Assembly (NCBI GenBank): GCA_002684575.1
Contig: NYVP01000167.1
Span: 1-7,955, forward strand
DNA from: Verrucomicrobiales bacterium
GTDB lineage: Bacteria; Verrucomicrobiota; Verrucomicrobiia; Verrucomicrobiales; DEV007
Direction: 5' to 3'
DNA length: 7,955 nt
Part shown: in pieces, positions 7,480-7,955 of the stretch
Position numbering within the stretch: the first letter of the stretch is position 1
Layout of the letters: each line of letters starts with the position of its first letter
The notes under the pieces: model-generated
What the model saw: the letters and a program-made list of their open reading frames with translations, nothing else
The model's database searches: none
Told to the model about the DNA's origin: nothing
Position numbers and translations under genes: made by a program

Positions 7480-7601
7480 TTTTTGATATGGTAATATTTT
7501 TGAAGACCTTATTGAGCTTAGCTAGTCGAATCAAGATTGAGCGCCGATCTTTGAGGCTTAATAACTTCAAGTTGCAATTTATGGAGCAATTGTAAACGCA
7601 A

Positions 7602-7631
7602 TCCGCCTCACCAGTTTCCTGGTGAGGCGGA
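7602..7631 (-). terminator. Strong hairpin ending the right-edge gene
   Basis: A perfect 13-bp inverted repeat: TCCGCCTCACCAG (7602-7614) and CTGGTGAGGCGGA (7619-7631) around four bases. Read leftwards the loop is GAAA, a GNRA tetraloop. It lies about 40 bases past the stop codon of the leftward gene at 7671. Only a short, broken T stretch (TTGCGTTT) follows, so it may act as an imperfect intrinsic terminator or as a 3'-end stabiliser. Confidence 0.75.
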
Positions 7632-7637
7632 CCAGCC

Positions 7638-7653
7638 GCGTCAATAATGACGC
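7638..7653 (-). repeat. Second small hairpin beside the terminator
   Basis: GCGTCA (7638-7643) and TGACGC (7648-7653) form a perfect 6-bp stem with a 4-base loop, between the stop codon at 7671 and the larger hairpin at 7602-7631. Together they make a two-hairpin 3' untranslated region for the right-edge gene. Confidence 0.5.
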
Positions 7654-7670
7654 TCTTAAATCAGTATATC

Positions 7671-7955
7671 TTAGAGATCGAGTCCGTTAGGGATAGCAAC
7701 ACTAACTGAACCTGCTTCTCCTTTGCGCTGGATGGCATAACCTGAAGCGAGAGTTTCACCGCCCTTGTCGGCATCACCTGCTCCAACAGCTTTCCATCCT
7801 TTAGAAGCTGGAGGGAATCCACCGCCATCAGTGTAGTAGTACTGAGCGTACCCACCGTTTCCGTCTGGGCTCCAGACAAGGTCACCTGCACCGTTGTTAC
7901 CTTTAGCGATAAAATTCTCGAGTCCAGTGTCTGCGAGAGCAACACCTACTGGAAG
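7671..7955 (-). CDS. C-terminal end of a Gly-rich, probably exported protein (cut by the window)
   Basis: The last 94 residues of a protein whose start lies beyond the right edge. The reading frame is open from 7955 to a TAA at 7671-7673; a start-containing open frame in a neighbouring register (7661-7945) is a shadow. The visible part is rich in Gly, Ala, Asp and aromatic residues, without Cys: LENFIAKGNNGAGDLVW, then GNGGYAQYYYTDGGGF, then GWKAVGAGDADKGGE and SGYAIQRKGEAGSVSVAIP. This pattern reminds me of the TIGR02597 family of exported proteins found as multiple paralogues in Verrucomicrobiota; I cannot confirm that here. Composition resembles the PEP-CTERM gene (more G and C, GGT/GCT/AAC codons), which supports real coding and perhaps strong expression. 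No PEP-CTERM or other anchor is at this C-terminus. Two hairpins follow the stop. Confidence 0.78.
   Translation of the reverse strand, partial: LPVGVALADTGLENFIAKGNNGAGDLVWSPDGNGGYAQYYYTDGGGFPPASKGWKAVGAGDADKGGETLASGYAIQRKGEAGSVSVAIPNGLDL

Noticed and set aside
7523..7551. Possible leftward promoter for the oxidoreductase (TTGATT, 17 bases, TAAGGT)
   Set aside because: The -10 matches only three of six consensus positions; not strong enough to annotate.
1..7955. CRISPR array, insertion sequence, tRNA or rRNA
   Set aside because: No regularly spaced repeats, transposase frame, terminal inverted repeats or RNA-gene signatures were seen on either strand.

Overview
The window looks like chromosomal sequence from a low-GC, Gram-negative, probably marine member of the Verrucomicrobiota (Opitutae-like). 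This rests on three things together: a class A penicillin-binding protein, a PEP-CTERM exported protein ending in a run of arginines, and a Tat-exported Gfo/Idh/MocA oxidoreductase. Planctomycetes share the last two but generally lack class A PBPs. The placement is an inference; no rRNA or other marker gene is present.

Layout. Bases 2-4836 are read rightwards. They hold the 3' nine-tenths or so of a class A PBP gene (open at the left edge), then two related genes that each encode a cytoplasmic zinc ribbon, a linker, one membrane segment and a similar extracytoplasmic domain. The gaps are 57 and 74 bases, so a shared transcript is plausible. Bases 4994-7955 are read leftwards: a small PEP-CTERM protein, a Tat-signal oxidoreductase, and the C-terminal end of a Gly-rich, probably exported protein cut by the right edge. 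The two blocks converge at about 4837-4993, where a strong leftward terminator hairpin lies. A second strong hairpin ends the right-edge gene. The only long gene-free stretch is 5600-6096.

How the genes relate. The rightward block concerns the cell envelope: the PBP polymerises and cross-links peptidoglycan, and its two neighbours have an inside-sensor/outside-domain topology of unknown function. The leftward genes share no pathway that can be seen; what they have in common is export signals or likely export. Most transcripts in the window appear to start translation without a Shine-Dalgarno sequence.

No complete novel system is evident. The points most worth a second look are the PBP active site, where the SxxK serine codon encodes threonine while the other transpeptidase motifs are intact, and the tandem pair of paralogous membrane zinc-ribbon proteins directly behind it.
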